A stretch of 64,000 nt of DNA, taken from the NCBI RefSeq assembly GCF_001280205.1, contig NZ_CP012573.1, forward strand, positions 1,736,001 to 1,800,000. The letters are read 5' to 3'. The translations under genes and the position numbers were made by a program. This document shows, one piece after another, positions 50,223 to 61,034 of this stretch. The notes beneath the pieces were generated by a model that saw nothing but the letters and a program-made list of their open reading frames with translations, was not told the origin of the DNA and made no database searches. The stretch's first letter is position 1, and each line of letters starts with the position of its first letter. The DNA is from Clavibacter capsici. GTDB taxonomy: Bacteria > Actinomycetota > Actinomycetes > Actinomycetales > Microbacteriaceae.

Positions 50223-51814
50223 GCGTCCGCATCGCGCTGAGCGGCGCGGCGGCCACCGCCGTCGAGACCCACGTCCCCGCCCTCGTCGAGGCCCACGTCG
50301 CGTCCGGCATCACCGGGCTCGACGGCACCCTCTGGGGCTCTGACGCCGAGTCCGAGGCCATCAAGCGCCTCGGCTGGACGCAGGCGGTCTCCGTCTCGCG
50401 TCCCCTCGTCGCCGAGATCGAGGCGCTCCGCGAGGAGCTCCGCGGCCAGGGCGTCGACCACATCGTCCTCGGCGGCATGGGCGGATCCTCGCTCGCGCCC
50501 GAGGTCATCACCCGCACCGCGGGCGTCGAGCTCACCGTCCTCGACTCGACCGATCCCGGCCAGGTCCTGGCGGCGCTCGACGACCGCCTCGCCACCACGG
50601 CCGTCGTCATCTCGTCGAAGTCCGGCTCCACGCTCGAGACCGACAGCCAGAAGCGCGTCTACGAGAGGTCCTTCCGCGAGGCGGGCATCGACCCGACCGC
50701 GCGCATCGTCATCGTGACCGACCCGGGCTCCCCGCTCGACGAGTCGGCACGCGCCGACGGCTACCGCGTCTTCAACGCCGACCCCGACGTGGGCGGCCGC
50801 TACAGCGCGCTCACCGCGTTCGGCCTCGTGCCGTCCGGCCTCGCCGGCGCCGACATCTCCGGCCTGCTCGACGAGGCGGAGGCCGCGTCCGCGCAGCTCG
50901 CCGTCGACGACGTGTCGAACCCGGGCCTCGTGCTCGGCGCCGCGATCGCCGGCACCTCGCCGCTGAAGGACAAGCTCGGCATCGTCTCCGACGGCACGCA
51001 CATCGTCGGCTTCGGCGACTGGGTCGAGCAGCTCATCGCGGAGTCGACGGGCAAGCTCGGCACGGGTCTCCTGCCCGTCGTGCTGCCGACCGACGCCCCC
51101 GAGCTGTCGCTCGGCCTGGCCGACCTCCAGATCGCGCGCCTCGTCGCCGACGTCGACGCGCACGACGCGGCCGAGGGCGAGATCGTCATCAGCGGCACGC
51201 TCGGCGCGCAGATCCTCACGTGGGAGTACGCCGTCGCCGTCGCGGGCCGTCTGCTCGAGATCAACCCGTTCGACCAGCCCGACGTGGAGGCCGCCAAGGT
51301 CGCCGCGCGCGGCCTGCTCGACGACCGTCCCGCGCCCGAGGCCCCCGTCGTGACGACGGACGGCATCGAGGTGCGCGGCACGGGCGACGTCACCGAGGGC
51401 GCGACCGACGTGTCGTCCGCCGTCGACGCCCTGCTCGCGCAGGTCGGTCCCACGGGGTACGTGGCCGTCCAGGCCTTCGTCGACCGCCTCGCCCTCCCCG
51501 AGCTGGAGCGCCTCCGCGACGCCGTGGCCCGCAAGGTCGGCCGTCCGGTCACGTTCGGCTGGGGCCCGCGCTTCCTGCACTCCACGGGGCAGTTCCACAA
51601 GGGCGGCACCCCCGTCGGCGTGTTCCTGCAGATCACCGCGGACGCGGCCGAGGACCTCGCGATCCCCGACCGCCCCTTCACCTTCGGCGAGCTCATCCAG
51701 GCCCAGGCCGCCGGCGACGCCACCGTGCTCGCCGAGCACGGCCGTCCGGTCCTGCGGCTGAACCTGACCGACCCCACCACGGACGCCCGGGCCCTGCTCT
51801 CGACGCTCGAATGA
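50219..51814 (+). CDS. pgi: Glucose-6-phosphate isomerase
   Basis: Pgi interconverts glucose-6-P and fructose-6-P. The 531-residue protein has [12 protein letters not shown] and [16 protein letters not shown], with the SIS-fold phosphate loops; the second half carries [16 protein letters not shown]. Its presence between tal and zwf differs from mycobacteria, where the operon runs tkt-tal-zwf-opcA-pgl, and links the branch point to this operon. GTG start overlapping the tal stop; 38 nt before the preferred zwf start. Confidence 0.94.
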   Translation: MSVRIALSGAAATAVETHVPALVEAHVASGITGLDGTLWGSDAESEAIKRLGWTQAVSVSRPLVAEIEALREELRGQGVDHIVLGGMGGSSLAPEVITRTAGVELTVLDSTDPGQVLAALDDRLATTAVVISSKSGSTLETDSQKRVYERSFREAGIDPTARIVIVTDPGSPLDESARADGYRVFNADPDVGGRYSALTAFGLVPSGLAGADISGLLDEAEAASAQLAVDDVSNPGLVLGAAIAGTSPLKDKLGIVSDGTHIVGFGDWVEQLIAESTGKLGTGLLPVVLPTDAPELSLGLADLQIARLVADVDAHDAAEGEIVISGTLGAQILTWEYAVAVAGRLLEINPFDQPDVEAAKVAARGLLDDRPAPEAPVVTTDGIEVRGTGDVTEGATDVSSAVDALLAQVGPTGYVAVQAFVDRLALPELERLRDAVARKVGRPVTFGWGPRFLHSTGQFHKGGTPVGVFLQITADAAEDLAIPDRPFTFGELIQAQAAGDATVLAEHGRPVLRLNLTDPTTDARALLSTLE

Positions 51815-51852
51815 CCGCATCGCCGGACCCGTCCGGCAGATCGAGGAGTTAC

Positions 51853-53394
51853 ATGTCGCCGGTGGATATCACCCCGGAATTCAATCCCCTGCGGATCCCT
51901 TCAGACCGACGGCTGAACCGCATCGCAGGGCCGAGCAGCCTCATCATCTTCGGCGTGACGGGTGACCTGTCGCGCAAGAAGCTGATGCCGGCCGTCTACG
52001 ACCTCGCCAACCGGGGGCTCCTGCCCCCCGGCTTCGCGCTCATCGGCTTCGCCCGGAGGGACTGGGAGGACCAGGACTTCGAGCAGGTCGTGTACGAGGC
52101 CGTCAAGCAGTACTCGCGCACCAAGTTCGACGAGGACGTCTGGCGCCAGCTGGCGCAGGGCATCCGCTTCGTGCAGGGCACCTTCGACGACGACGAGGCG
52201 TTCCAGACGCTGAAGGACATCACGGAGGAGCTCGACCGCGAGCGCGGCACGATGGGCAACCACGCGTTCTACCTGTCGATCCCGCCGAAGTCCTTCCCGC
52301 TGGTCACCGAGCAGCTCCGCCGCTCGGGCCTCGCGGAGCAGAAGGAGGGCCACTGGCGCCGCGTCGTCATCGAGAAGCCCTTCGGGAGCGACCTCAAGAC
52401 GGCCCGCGAGCTGAACGCGGTCGTCGAGACGGTCTTCCCGCCGGACTCGGTGTTCCGCATCGACCACTACCTGGGCAAGGAGACGGTCCAGAACATCCTG
52501 GCGCTGCGCTTCGCCAACCAGCTGTACGAGCCCCTGTGGAACGCGAACTACGTCGACCACGTGCAGATCACCATGGCCGAGGACATCGGCGTGGGCGGCC
52601 GTGCCGGCTACTACGACGGCATCGGCGCAGCTCGCGACGTGATCCAGAACCACCTCCTGCAGCTCCTCGCCCTCACGGCCATGGAGGAGCCCGTCGCGTT
52701 CGACGCGTCGAGCCTCCGGGACGAGAAGGAGAAGGTGCTGTCGGCGGTGCGCCTGCCGAAGGACCTCTCCACCGCCACGGCCCGCGGGCAGTACGCCGGC
52801 GGCTGGCAGGGCGGCGAGGAGGTCGTGGGCTTCCTCGACGAGGACGGCATGGACCCCGAGTCCACGACCGAGACCTACGCGGCCATGCGGCTCGACATCA
52901 ACACGCGCCGCTGGTCGGGCGTGCCGTTCTACCTGCGTGCCGGCAAGCGCCTCGGCCGCCGCGTGACGGAGATCGCGGTCGTCTTCAAGCGCGCCCCGCA
53001 GAACCTGTTCGCGGAGGACCAGACCTCGGCCCTCGGGCAGAACGCGCTCGTCATCCGGGTGCAGCCCGACGAGGGCGTCACCATCCGCTTCGGCTCCAAG
53101 GTGCCGGGCGCGGGGATGCAGGTGCGCGACGTCACCATGGACTTCGGCTACGGCCACGCCTTCACCGAGGCGAGCCCGGAGGCGTACGAGCGGCTCATCC
53201 TCGATGTGCTCCTCGGCGACCCGCCGCTCTTCCCCCGTCACCAGGAGGTCGAGCTGAGCTGGAAGATCCTGGACCCCATCGAAGAATTCTGGCGCACGCA
53301 GGGCCAGCCCGAGCAGTACCGTCCGGGCACCTGGGGGCCGGCCTCGGCCGACGAGCTCCTCGCCCGCGACGGACGGACCTGGAGGCGGCCATGA
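51853..53394 (+). CDS. zwf: Glucose-6-phosphate dehydrogenase
   Basis: Zwf oxidises glucose-6-P with NADP+ (or NAD+), entering the oxidative pentose-phosphate branch. The 513 residues contain FGVTGDLSRKKLMPAVYDL (nucleotide loop) and RIDHYLGKETVQNI (active site). The start at ATG 51853 is supported by TCGAGGAGTTAC; an in-frame ATG at 51811 overlaps the pgi stop (ATGA) and would add 14 residues. Overlaps opcA by ATGA. Confidence 0.96.
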   Translation: MSPVDITPEFNPLRIPSDRRLNRIAGPSSLIIFGVTGDLSRKKLMPAVYDLANRGLLPPGFALIGFARRDWEDQDFEQVVYEAVKQYSRTKFDEDVWRQLAQGIRFVQGTFDDDEAFQTLKDITEELDRERGTMGNHAFYLSIPPKSFPLVTEQLRRSGLAEQKEGHWRRVVIEKPFGSDLKTARELNAVVETVFPPDSVFRIDHYLGKETVQNILALRFANQLYEPLWNANYVDHVQITMAEDIGVGGRAGYYDGIGAARDVIQNHLLQLLALTAMEEPVAFDASSLRDEKEKVLSAVRLPKDLSTATARGQYAGGWQGGEEVVGFLDEDGMDPESTTETYAAMRLDINTRRWSGVPFYLRAGKRLGRRVTEIAVVFKRAPQNLFAEDQTSALGQNALVIRVQPDEGVTIRFGSKVPGAGMQVRDVTMDFGYGHAFTEASPEAYERLILDVLLGDPPLFPRHQEVELSWKILDPIEEFWRTQGQPEQYRPGTWGPASADELLARDGRTWRRP

Positions 53395-54389
53395 GAGTCG
53401 ATCTGCCGAACACCACCACCGCCAAGATCTCGAAGGCGCTCGTCAAGATCCGCGAGGAGGGCGGCGCTGTCGCCCTCGGTCGCGTCCTGACGCTCGTGAT
53501 CTCCACCTCGCTCGGCAGCGAGGAGGAGGCCATCGAGGCCGCCAACGACGCGTCGCGCGAGCACCCCATGCGCGTCATCGTGATCTCGACCGAGCGCGGC
53601 GCAGCGGCGGAGGCGACCACCGAGCCGGCTCGCGTCGACGCCGAGATCCGCGTGGGCGGCGACGCCGGCGCGAGCGAGGTCGTCGTGCTCCGCGTGTACG
53701 GAGCGGCCGCCGAGGACGAGGAGAGCCTCGTCACGGGTCTCCTCCTCCCGGACGCGCCCGTGGTCGCCTGGTGGCCGCACGACGCTCCGGCGGTCGTCAG
53801 CCAGTCGCCCCTCGGTCGCATCGCGCAGCGCCGCATCACGGACTCGTCCACGAGCAGCAACCCGCGGATGGCCCTGCAGCACCTCGCGGAGACGTACGCC
53901 CCCGGCGACACGGACTTCGCGTGGACGCGGCTCACCCTCTGGCGGGCCCTGCTCGCCGCGGTGCTCGACCAGCCGCCGTACGAGCCCGTCACCCAGGTGG
54001 AGGTGTCCGGCGCCGCCGACTCCCCCTCCACCGTGCTCCTCGCCGCATGGCTCGGCCTGCAGCTGCAGGTGCCCGTCCTGCACGAGGTCACGACGCGGGC
54101 GACCGGGTCGAGCGGGATCCACGGCGTGCGGCTCCACCGCGCGTCCGGCGTGATCGACCTCGACCGGCCGATCGCCAACGTCGCGACGCTCAAGCAGCCG
54201 AACCAGCCGACGCACGACGTGAGCCTCCCCCGCCGGAGCCTCCGCGACTGCCTGGCCGAGGAGCTGCGGCGACTCGACCCCGACGCCCTGTACGGGGACG
54301 TGATCCGTCACGGTCTCGAGCAGGCCACGGCGGGCCAGGGGTACATCACCGCGTCCACCACCGCACGGAAGGACTCGGGCGACCGATGA
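53391..54389 (+). CDS. opcA: G6PD assembly/activator protein OpcA
   Basis: OpcA promotes the active oligomer of glucose-6-phosphate dehydrogenase in cyanobacteria and actinobacteria. The 332-residue protein has the N-terminal MRVDLPNTTTAKISKALVKIR and the later VVAWWPHDAP and ESVMRRC-like helices reading RRITDSS. It always pairs with zwf; the two overlap here by 4 bp, ensuring equal synthesis. Confidence 0.95.
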   Translation: MRVDLPNTTTAKISKALVKIREEGGAVALGRVLTLVISTSLGSEEEAIEAANDASREHPMRVIVISTERGAAAEATTEPARVDAEIRVGGDAGASEVVVLRVYGAAAEDEESLVTGLLLPDAPVVAWWPHDAPAVVSQSPLGRIAQRRITDSSTSSNPRMALQHLAETYAPGDTDFAWTRLTLWRALLAAVLDQPPYEPVTQVEVSGAADSPSTVLLAAWLGLQLQVPVLHEVTTRATGSSGIHGVRLHRASGVIDLDRPIANVATLKQPNQPTHDVSLPRRSLRDCLAEELRRLDPDALYGDVIRHGLEQATAGQGYITASTTARKDSGDR

Positions 54390-55159
54390 CCACGAACGAC
54401 CGCAGGGTGCTCGTGCACCCCGACAAGAAGGCCATGACCGGCTCCGTCGCCGCGCGCTTCCTCACGAAGCTCGTCGACATCCTGGACGAGGAGGAGACGG
54501 CCAACGTCGTCCTCACCGGGGGGACGGTGGGCCCGAGCATCCTCGCGGCCGTGAACGACTCCGCGGCGCGTGACAGCGTCGACTGGACCCGCGTGCACTT
54601 CTGGTTCGGCGACGAGCGGTGGCTGCCCCAGGGCGACCCCGAGCGCAACGACACCACGGTGCGCGCCGCCCTGCTCGACCACATCGACGTGCCCGCGGAG
54701 AACATCCACGCCATGGGCGCGAGCGACGCCGGCCAGAGCCTGGAGGAGGCCGTCGAGGCGTACACGGCGGAGCTCGCCGCGCACGCCAACGGCGACACCG
54801 CGCTCCCCCGCTTCGACATCACCTTCCTGGGCGTCGGACCGGATGGGCACGTGGCCTCGCTCTTCCCGGACAGCGACGGCATCCGCACCATGGACGCCGC
54901 CGTGATCCCGGTGCGCAACTCCCCGAAGCCGCCGGCGGAGCGCATCTCGCTCACGCTGCCGGTGCTCAACTCGTCGCTGCGCATCTGGATGGTGCTCGCC
55001 GGTCCCGACAAGGCCTTCGCGCTGGGTCTCGCCCTGGCGGGCGCGGACCGCACCGAGGTGCCCGTCGCGGGCATCAAGGGCCGGAAGCGGACGGTGTTCT
55101 TCATCGACCGCGAGGCGGCGGCGGACGTCCCGGAGAACCTCATGCTGTCGTCCTACTGA
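54386..55159 (+). CDS. pgl: 6-phosphogluconolactonase
   Basis: Pgl hydrolyses 6-phosphogluconolactone, the product of Zwf. The 257-residue DevB-type enzyme has VVLTGGTVG, FWFGDERWLPQGDPERND and LGVGPDGHVASLFP. Overlaps opcA by ATGA and closes the operon; a 15-bp hairpin follows at 55191. No gnd follows in the operon. Confidence 0.96.
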   Translation: MTTNDRRVLVHPDKKAMTGSVAARFLTKLVDILDEEETANVVLTGGTVGPSILAAVNDSAARDSVDWTRVHFWFGDERWLPQGDPERNDTTVRAALLDHIDVPAENIHAMGASDAGQSLEEAVEAYTAELAAHANGDTALPRFDITFLGVGPDGHVASLFPDSDGIRTMDAAVIPVRNSPKPPAERISLTLPVLNSSLRIWMVLAGPDKAFALGLALAGADRTEVPVAGIKGRKRTVFFIDREAAADVPENLMLSSY

Positions 55160-55190
55160 CGACGGGGCCGGCGTGAGCCGGTGCACGACC

Positions 55191-55225
55191 ACGACGGGCG
55201 GACCCTCTCCGGGTCCGCCCGTCGT
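55191..55225 (+). terminator. Terminator of the tkt-pgl operon
   Basis: A perfect 15-bp stem (ACGACGGGCGGACCC and complement) with a TCTCC loop, 31 nt after the pgl stop. Confidence 0.8.
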
Positions 55226-55257
55226 CGCATGTCCGGGAGGACCACCGCCCGGACGCA

Positions 55258-55289
55258 GAACGCCCCCGTCCTCGTGGACGGGGGCGTTC
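55258..55289 (-). terminator. Terminator of the rbpA transcript
   Basis: A perfect 14-bp stem (GAACGCCCCCGTCC and complement) with a 4-nt loop, 18 nt after the rbpA stop on the minus strand. Confidence 0.8.
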
Positions 55290-55307
55290 GACGTGGTGCG
55301 GACGAGG

Positions 55308-55676
55308 CTACTTCGTGGCCTTCACGGTGCCGCGGCGGGCGCGGAGCTGCTCCAGCGCCTCCTCGAGGAGCTGGCTCGCCTCCTCCTCGCTGCGGCGCTC
55401 CTTCACGTACGCGAGGTGCGTCTTGTACGGCTCGAGCTTGGCGACCGACGGCGGGTTGGCCTTGTCGCGCCCGGCCGGGAGACCCGACTGCGGGGAGTCG
55501 ATGGTCTCGGGGATCTCCTCCTCGGGCAGGTTCGCCGCGAAGTGGCGGACGGTCTCGTTGCCGAGGGCGTCCCAGTACGAGATCGAGATGCGCTCCGCGT
55601 GGAAGCCGCGGTCCTGCTCGCCCATGGGGCCCGCGCCGACGCGCGAACCGCGGATGGCGCTTCCTCCTGATGCCAT
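55308..55676 (-). CDS. rbpA: RNA polymerase-binding protein RbpA
   Basis: RbpA binds the primary sigma factor and stabilises open promoter complexes in actinobacteria. The 122-residue protein contains the basic linker and sigma-interaction domain (GGSAIRGSRVGAGPM near the N-terminus, KTHLAYVKERRSEEEASQLLEEALEQLR near the C-terminus). The start at ATG 55676 has AGGGAG upstream; a longer frame upstream is not used. It follows secG by 11 nt, so it may be co-transcribed with the gap-pgk-tpiA-secG block. Confidence 0.95.
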   Translation of the reverse strand: MASGGSAIRGSRVGAGPMGEQDRGFHAERISISYWDALGNETVRHFAANLPEEEIPETIDSPQSGLPAGRDKANPPSVAKLEPYKTHLAYVKERRSEEEASQLLEEALEQLRARRGTVKATK

Positions 55677-55687
55677 GTGGCTGCTCC

Positions 55688-55939
55688 CTACAATCCGGTG
55701 TCGAACTTGGTGATCAGCCCGAGGACCACGATGCACGTGACCCAGACGAGGCCGAGGATGACGGTGATGCGGTTCAGGTTCCGCTCGGCCACGCCCGAGG
55801 AGCCGAGGCTCGACGTCGTGCCGCCCCCGAACATGTCGGACAGACCGCCGCCCCGCCCCTTGTGCAGGAGGATGAGCATGGTCAGCAGGAGGCTGGTGAT
55901 TCCCAGAACCACCTGCAGGACTACCTGGAGGATTTCCAC
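55688..55939 (-). CDS. secG: Preprotein translocase subunit SecG
   Basis: SecG is a small SecYEG subunit that helps protein export. The 83 residues form two membrane helices (about 2-24 and 58-78) joined by the Gly/Ser-rich loop GRGGGLSDMFGGG, the SecG signature. The start at GTG 55939 fits the family N-terminus (MEILQVVLQVVLGI). A perfect TATAAT box lies 68 nt upstream. Confidence 0.93.
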   Translation of the reverse strand: MEILQVVLQVVLGITSLLLTMLILLHKGRGGGLSDMFGGGTTSSLGSSGVAERNLNRITVILGLVWVTCIVVLGLITKFDTGL

Positions 55940-55984
55940 GTGCGGCCTTTCGGGTGCGCGGTGCTGTGGCCGAGACGACCGGTG

Positions 55985-56002
55985 AACGGCCGATGGGCCG
56001 TT
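55985..56002 (-). promoter_or_regulatory. 5' hairpin of the secG transcript
   Basis: AACGGCC and GGCCGTT form a 7-bp stem with a 4-nt loop starting within a few nt of the transcription start predicted from TATAAT at 56007. It could protect the mRNA 5' end. Confidence 0.35.
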
Positions 56003-56006
56003 GTCG

Positions 56007-56012
56007 ATTATA
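56007..56012 (-). promoter_or_regulatory. -10 box TATAAT for secG-rbpA
   Basis: TATAAT on the minus strand, an exact consensus -10, 68 nt before secG; no clear -35 at 17 nt. It allows secG-rbpA to be transcribed apart from tpiA. Confidence 0.6.
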
Positions 56013-56030
56013 GCGGGCAGCTGGATGCGG

Positions 56031-56066
56031 CGAGCCGCCCGCGCCCGGTGGGGCGCGAGCGGCTCG
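56031..56066 (-). terminator. Terminator after tpiA
   Basis: CGAGCCGC pairs with GCGGCTCG (8 bp) and, past one mismatch, CGCGCCC-type arms pair for seven more around GGTG. It lies 15 nt after the tpiA stop and before the secG promoter. Confidence 0.75.
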
Positions 56067-56081
56067 AGGTCGTGGTGCGGA

Positions 56082-56885
56082 TCAGACGCCGACGTGGGAG
56101 CGGAACCGCGCGATCGCGGAGAACTCCTGCACGTCGAGGCTGGCACCGCCGACGAGGGCGCCGTCGACGTCGGGCTCGCGGAGGAACCCCGCGATGTTGC
56201 CCGACTTGACCGAGCCGCCGTAGAGGATGCGGGTCGCCGTGGCGGCCTCGTCGCCGAGCAGCTCGGCGACGACGGCGCGCAACGGCGCCGCCACCTGCTG
56301 GGCCTGCTCGGGCGTCGCGGCCTGGCCGGATCCGATGGCCCACACGGGCTCGTAGGCGACGACGATGTCGGCGCCCTTCGGGAGCCCCTGCAGCGCGACG
56401 CGCAGCTGCGCCACGGGGACGGCGCTCGCGCCGTGCTCCTCGAGGTCGGCCGCGGTCTCGCCCACGCAGATCACGGGGACGATGCCGTGCTTCACGGCGG
56501 CCGCCGACTTGGCGGCCACCTGCTCGTCGGTCTCGCCGTGCAGCGTGCGCCGCTCGGAGTGGCCGACGATGACGTAACGGCAGGCGAGCTGGGCCAGGAA
56601 CGCCGCGGAGATCTCCCCCGTGTACGCCCCGGACTCGTGCTCGGAGACGTCCTGCGCGCCGTAGGCCAGCTCGAGCTTGTCGGCCGAGACCAGCGTCTGC
56701 ACGCTGCGGATGTCGGTGGCCGGCGGGAACACCGCGACCTCCGCCTCCTGGTAGTCGTGCTTGGCGTCCTTCAGGCTCCACGCGAGCTTCTGGACGAAGG
56801 CGATGGCCTGGAGGTGGTCCAGGTTCATCTTCCAGTTGCCCGCGATGAGCGGGGTGCGCCCCTTCGGGCGATCGGTCACTGCCAT
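56082..56885 (-). CDS. tpiA: Triosephosphate isomerase
   Basis: TpiA interconverts dihydroxyacetone-P and glyceraldehyde-3-P. The 267 residues contain AGNWKMN (Lys), VGHSERR (His) and [11 protein letters not shown] (catalytic Glu), and LVGGASLD at the C-terminus. ATG 56885 lies inside the end of pgk (10-bp overlap), so synthesis is coupled. The length is slightly above the usual 250 because of a basic N-terminal extension. Confidence 0.97.
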   Translation of the reverse strand: MAVTDRPKGRTPLIAGNWKMNLDHLQAIAFVQKLAWSLKDAKHDYQEAEVAVFPPATDIRSVQTLVSADKLELAYGAQDVSEHESGAYTGEISAAFLAQLACRYVIVGHSERRTLHGETDEQVAAKSAAAVKHGIVPVICVGETAADLEEHGASAVPVAQLRVALQGLPKGADIVVAYEPVWAIGSGQAATPEQAQQVAAPLRAVVAELLGDEAATATRILYGGSVKSGNIAGFLREPDVDGALVGGASLDVQEFSAIARFRSHVGV

Positions 56886-58090
56886 CCGAGGACCTCCAGT
56901 CCCGGCAGGCGCTTCCCCTCGAGGAACTCGAGGCTCGCGCCGCCTCCGGTCGAGATGTGACCGAAGCGGTCATCATCGAATCCGAGCGCGCGGACGGCCG
57001 CCGCGCTGTCGCCGCCGCCGACGACGGACAGGCCCTCGACGCGCGTGAGCGCGTCGGCGACCGTCCTCGTGCCCGCCGCGAACGGCTCCAGCTCGAAGAC
57101 GCCCATGGGGCCGTTCCAGAACACCGTCGTCGATCCGCGGATGATGGTCGCGAACGCGTCGGCGGTCTCGGGGCCGATGTCGAGCCCGAGCCCCTTCGCG
57201 CCCGCGGGCGTCTCCTCGATGGCGTCGGCGCGCGTGACCTCGTGGGCGGCGTCGGCGGAGAACCCGTCGGCGACGACCACGTCGGTGGGCAGCACGATCT
57301 TGACGCCGCGCTCCTCGGCCTCGGCCAGGTAGCCCTTGACGGTCTCGACCTGGTCCTCCTCGAGGAGGCTGGATCCGACCGGGTGGCCCTGCGCCTTCAG
57401 GAACGTGAAGAGCATCCCGCCGCCGATGAGCAGCGAGTCGACGCGCGGCAGCAGGTGGCCGATGACGCCGAGCTTGTCCGACACCTTGGATCCGCCGAGC
57501 ACGACCGTGTACGGCCGCTCCGGGTTCTCCGTCAGGCGGTCGAGGACCTCGAGCTCGCTCGCGATGAGCGAGCCGGCGGCGCTGGGGAGCGCCGACGCGA
57601 GCTCGAACACGCTGGCCTGCTTGCGGTGGACGACGCCGAAGCCGTCGGACACGAACGCGTCCCCCAGCTCGGCGATCGACTCCGCGAAGCCGCGGCGGAC
57701 GGCCTCGTCCTTGCTCGTCTCCTCCGCGTGGAAGCGGAGGTTCTCGAGCACGAGGACGTCGCCGTCACCGAGCGCCTCGACGGCCGCGCGAGCGGAGTCG
57801 CCGACCGTGTCCGTCGCGAACGCGACCTCGGCGCCGAGCAGCTCGCCGAGGCGGGCCGCGACGGGGCGCAGGCTGTACTTCTCATCCGGGGTGCCGTCGG
57901 GGCGGCCGAGGTGCGAGATGACGACGACGCGTGCACCGGCCTCGCGGAGACCCGAGAGGGTCCCCAGCGAGGCGCGGATGCGCCCGTCGTCGCCGATCAC
58001 GCCGTCCTTCAGAGGGACGTTGAGGTCGCAGCGCACGATGACGCGGCGGCCCCGCAGCTCCCCCAGGGAGTCGATGGTGCGGAGTGCCAC
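56876..58090 (-). CDS. pgk: Phosphoglycerate kinase
   Basis: Pgk makes ATP from 1,3-bisphosphoglycerate. The 404-residue enzyme has [20 protein letters not shown], the nucleotide-binding [10 protein letters not shown] and GGGDSAAA. It follows gap by 6 nt and precedes tpiA with overlap, so gap-pgk-tpiA are one translational unit. Confidence 0.97.
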   Translation of the reverse strand: MALRTIDSLGELRGRRVIVRCDLNVPLKDGVIGDDGRIRASLGTLSGLREAGARVVVISHLGRPDGTPDEKYSLRPVAARLGELLGAEVAFATDTVGDSARAAVEALGDGDVLVLENLRFHAEETSKDEAVRRGFAESIAELGDAFVSDGFGVVHRKQASVFELASALPSAAGSLIASELEVLDRLTENPERPYTVVLGGSKVSDKLGVIGHLLPRVDSLLIGGGMLFTFLKAQGHPVGSSLLEEDQVETVKGYLAEAEERGVKIVLPTDVVVADGFSADAAHEVTRADAIEETPAGAKGLGLDIGPETADAFATIIRGSTTVFWNGPMGVFELEPFAAGTRTVADALTRVEGLSVVGGGDSAAAVRALGFDDDRFGHISTGGGASLEFLEGKRLPGLEVLGWQ

Positions 58091-58096
58091 GGCCGG

Positions 58097-59230
<1,134 letters not shown>

Positions 59231-59857
59231 CTACGAGAGGAGGAAGAGGCCCTGCGTCTTCGTGCGCGCGGCGTCGAAGCGCGCCTGGACGTCGGCCCAG
59301 TTCACGATGTTCCAGAACGCCTTGACGTAGTCGGCCTTGACGTTTACGTAGTCGAGGTAGAACGCGTGCTCCCACATGTCGAGCAGCAGGATCGGGACGG
59401 TCGCCGCGGCGAGGTTGCCCTGGTGGTCGTACAGCTGCTCGATGATGAGCTTCTGGCCGAGCGAGTCCCACGCGAGGATGCTCCAGCCGGAGCCCTGGAT
59501 GCCGAGGGCGGACGCGGTGAAGTGCGCCTGGAACTTGTCGTACGAGCCGAAGAACTCGTCGATGGCCGCGGCCAGCTCGCCGGTCGGCTTGTCGCCGCCG
59601 TCCGGGCTGAGGTTGTTCCAGAACACCGTGTGGTTCACATGGCCCGCGAGGTTGAACGCGAGGTCCTTCTGCAGCTTGTTGACGAAGGTCAGGTCGCCGG
59701 CGTCGCGCGCCTCCTGCAGCTTGACGAGGGCGGTGTTCGCACCGTCGACGTAGGTCTTGTGGTGCTTGTCGTGGTGCAGCTCCATGATGCGGCCGCTGAT
59801 GCTCGGCTCGAGGGCCGAGTAGTCGTACGGGAGGTCGACGAGAGTGTAGTCAGCCAT
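59231..59857 (-). CDS. sodA: Superoxide dismutase (Mn/Fe type)
   Basis: A 208-residue superoxide dismutase. The metal ligands lie in [20 protein letters not shown] and [12 protein letters not shown] (Asp and His). [13 protein letters not shown] with Gly and the residues after it look more like the Mn than the Fe form, but metal choice is uncertain from sequence. ATG 59857 has GAGGAGATACACC upstream. The insertion between whiA and gap separates genes that are adjacent in Streptomyces. Confidence 0.95.
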   Translation of the reverse strand: MADYTLVDLPYDYSALEPSISGRIMELHHDKHHKTYVDGANTALVKLQEARDAGDLTFVNKLQKDLAFNLAGHVNHTVFWNNLSPDGGDKPTGELAAAIDEFFGSYDKFQAHFTASALGIQGSGWSILAWDSLGQKLIIEQLYDHQGNLAAATVPILLLDMWEHAFYLDYVNVKADYVKAFWNIVNWADVQARFDAARTKTQGLFLLS

Positions 59858-59886
59858 AGGTGTATCTCCTCTTCATTGCCCGGGGG

Positions 59887-59907
59887 CTCCCGGCCACAGG
59901 CCGGGGG
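59887..59907 (-). promoter_or_regulatory. 5' UTR hairpin of sodA
   Basis: CCCGGCC and GGCCGGG (7 bp, extendable by two) with an ACA loop, between the sodA -10 box (59922-59927) and its ribosome-binding site. It may also end whiA transcripts. Confidence 0.4.
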
Positions 59908-59921
59908 TGGGTGACGGATCG

Positions 59922-59927
59922 AGTCTA
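59922..59927 (-). promoter_or_regulatory. -10 box TAGACT for sodA
   Basis: TAGACT on the minus strand, 64 nt before the sodA ATG. Confidence 0.45.
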
Positions 59928-60024
59928 GTCCGGCGGCCCTCCGCGCCACCTGGCCGGATGACGCCCGACGTCGACCGGATCGACGCGTCGCCGCGCGGGC
60001 CCGAGGGCGGGGCGGACCCGCGGA

Positions 60025-61005
60025 TCAGACGTCGTCGAGGTCGGCCGGGAGGTTCGCGTCGGTGCCGGGCAGGCCCTCGTCGACGGCCTTCTTGTCGGCC
60101 ATGGCGAGCAGACGGCGGATGCGCCCCGCGACCGCGTCCTTGGTCATGGGCGGGTCGGCGTGGTGGCCCAGCTCGTCGAGGCTGGAGTCGCGGAAGCGCA
60201 GGCGCAGGTCGCCCGCGTACTTGAGGTGCTCCGGGATGTCCGGGCCGAGGATCTCCATGGCCCGCTCGACGCGCGCGCACGCCGCGACCGCGGCCTGGGC
60301 GGAGCGGCGGAGGTTCGCGTCGTCGAAGTTGACGAGGCGGTTGGCGGTGGCGCGCACCTCGCGGCGCTGGCGCATCTCCTCCCAGTTGACGACGGTCCCC
60401 TGCGCGCCCATGACCCGCAGCATCTGCCCGATGGCGTCGCCGTCGCGGATGACGACGCGGTGGACGCCCCGCACCTCGCGCGCCTTGGCGCTGATGTCGA
60501 GGCGTCCCGCGGCGCCGACGAGCGCCATGGCGGCCTCGTTGCCGGGGCACGTGACCTCGAGCGCGGCCGAGCGACCGGGATCCGTCAGCGTACCGGCGGC
60601 CAGGAACGCACCGCGCCAGACGGCGGCGATCTCCTCGCGGGAGCCCGTGGTGAGCCGGTTGGGCAGCCCGCGGATGGGGCGGCGACGTGCGTCCAGCAGG
60701 CCCGTCTGGCGGGCCAGGGTCTCGCCGCCCTCCATCACGCGCACCAGGTAGTGGGTGGCCCGGCGCATGCCGGACGCCGGGATGACGGAGATGTCGCTGC
60801 GGACGCCGTAGAGCTCGGCGAGGTCCTTGCGGACGCGACGGGCGAGGAGCGGCGTGTCGAGCTCGGACTCGACCGCGATGCGGTTCGAGATGAGGTGGAG
60901 CCCGCCGGAGAAGCGCAGGATGGTGGCCAGCTCGGCGGCCCTCACCGTGGTCTTGCTGACCTCGACGCGTGACAGTTCTTCCTTGACGTCCGAGGTCAGA
61001 GGCAA
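60025..61005 (-). CDS. whiA: WhiA, DNA-binding regulator
   Basis: WhiA is a bipartite protein with a LAGLIDADG-like N-terminal fold (about 1-220) and a C-terminal helix-turn-helix (about 235-326, [33 protein letters not shown]). In Streptomyces it governs sporulation; in non-sporulating actinobacteria it affects cell division and chromosome handling. The start is a TTG at 61003-61005, supported by AAGGGAG 7 nt upstream and by the family N-terminus ([13 protein letters not shown]). It follows rapZ by 29 nt with no yvcK between. Confidence 0.95.
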   Translation of the reverse strand: MPLTSDVKEELSRVEVSKTTVRAAELATILRFSGGLHLISNRIAVESELDTPLLARRVRKDLAELYGVRSDISVIPASGMRRATHYLVRVMEGGETLARQTGLLDARRRPIRGLPNRLTTGSREEIAAVWRGAFLAAGTLTDPGRSAALEVTCPGNEAAMALVGAAGRLDISAKAREVRGVHRVVIRDGDAIGQMLRVMGAQGTVVNWEEMRQRREVRATANRLVNFDDANLRRSAQAAVAACARVERAMEILGPDIPEHLKYAGDLRLRFRDSSLDELGHHADPPMTKDAVAGRIRRLLAMADKKAVDEGLPGTDANLPADLDDV

Positions 61006-61034
61006 ATGCTTACTCCCTTGATGAGATGGGTGCC

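Noticed and set aside
51811-51852. zwf start at the ATG overlapping the pgi stop
   Set aside because: Possible by overlap, but the ATG at 51853 has a much better ribosome-binding site and matches the family N-terminus.
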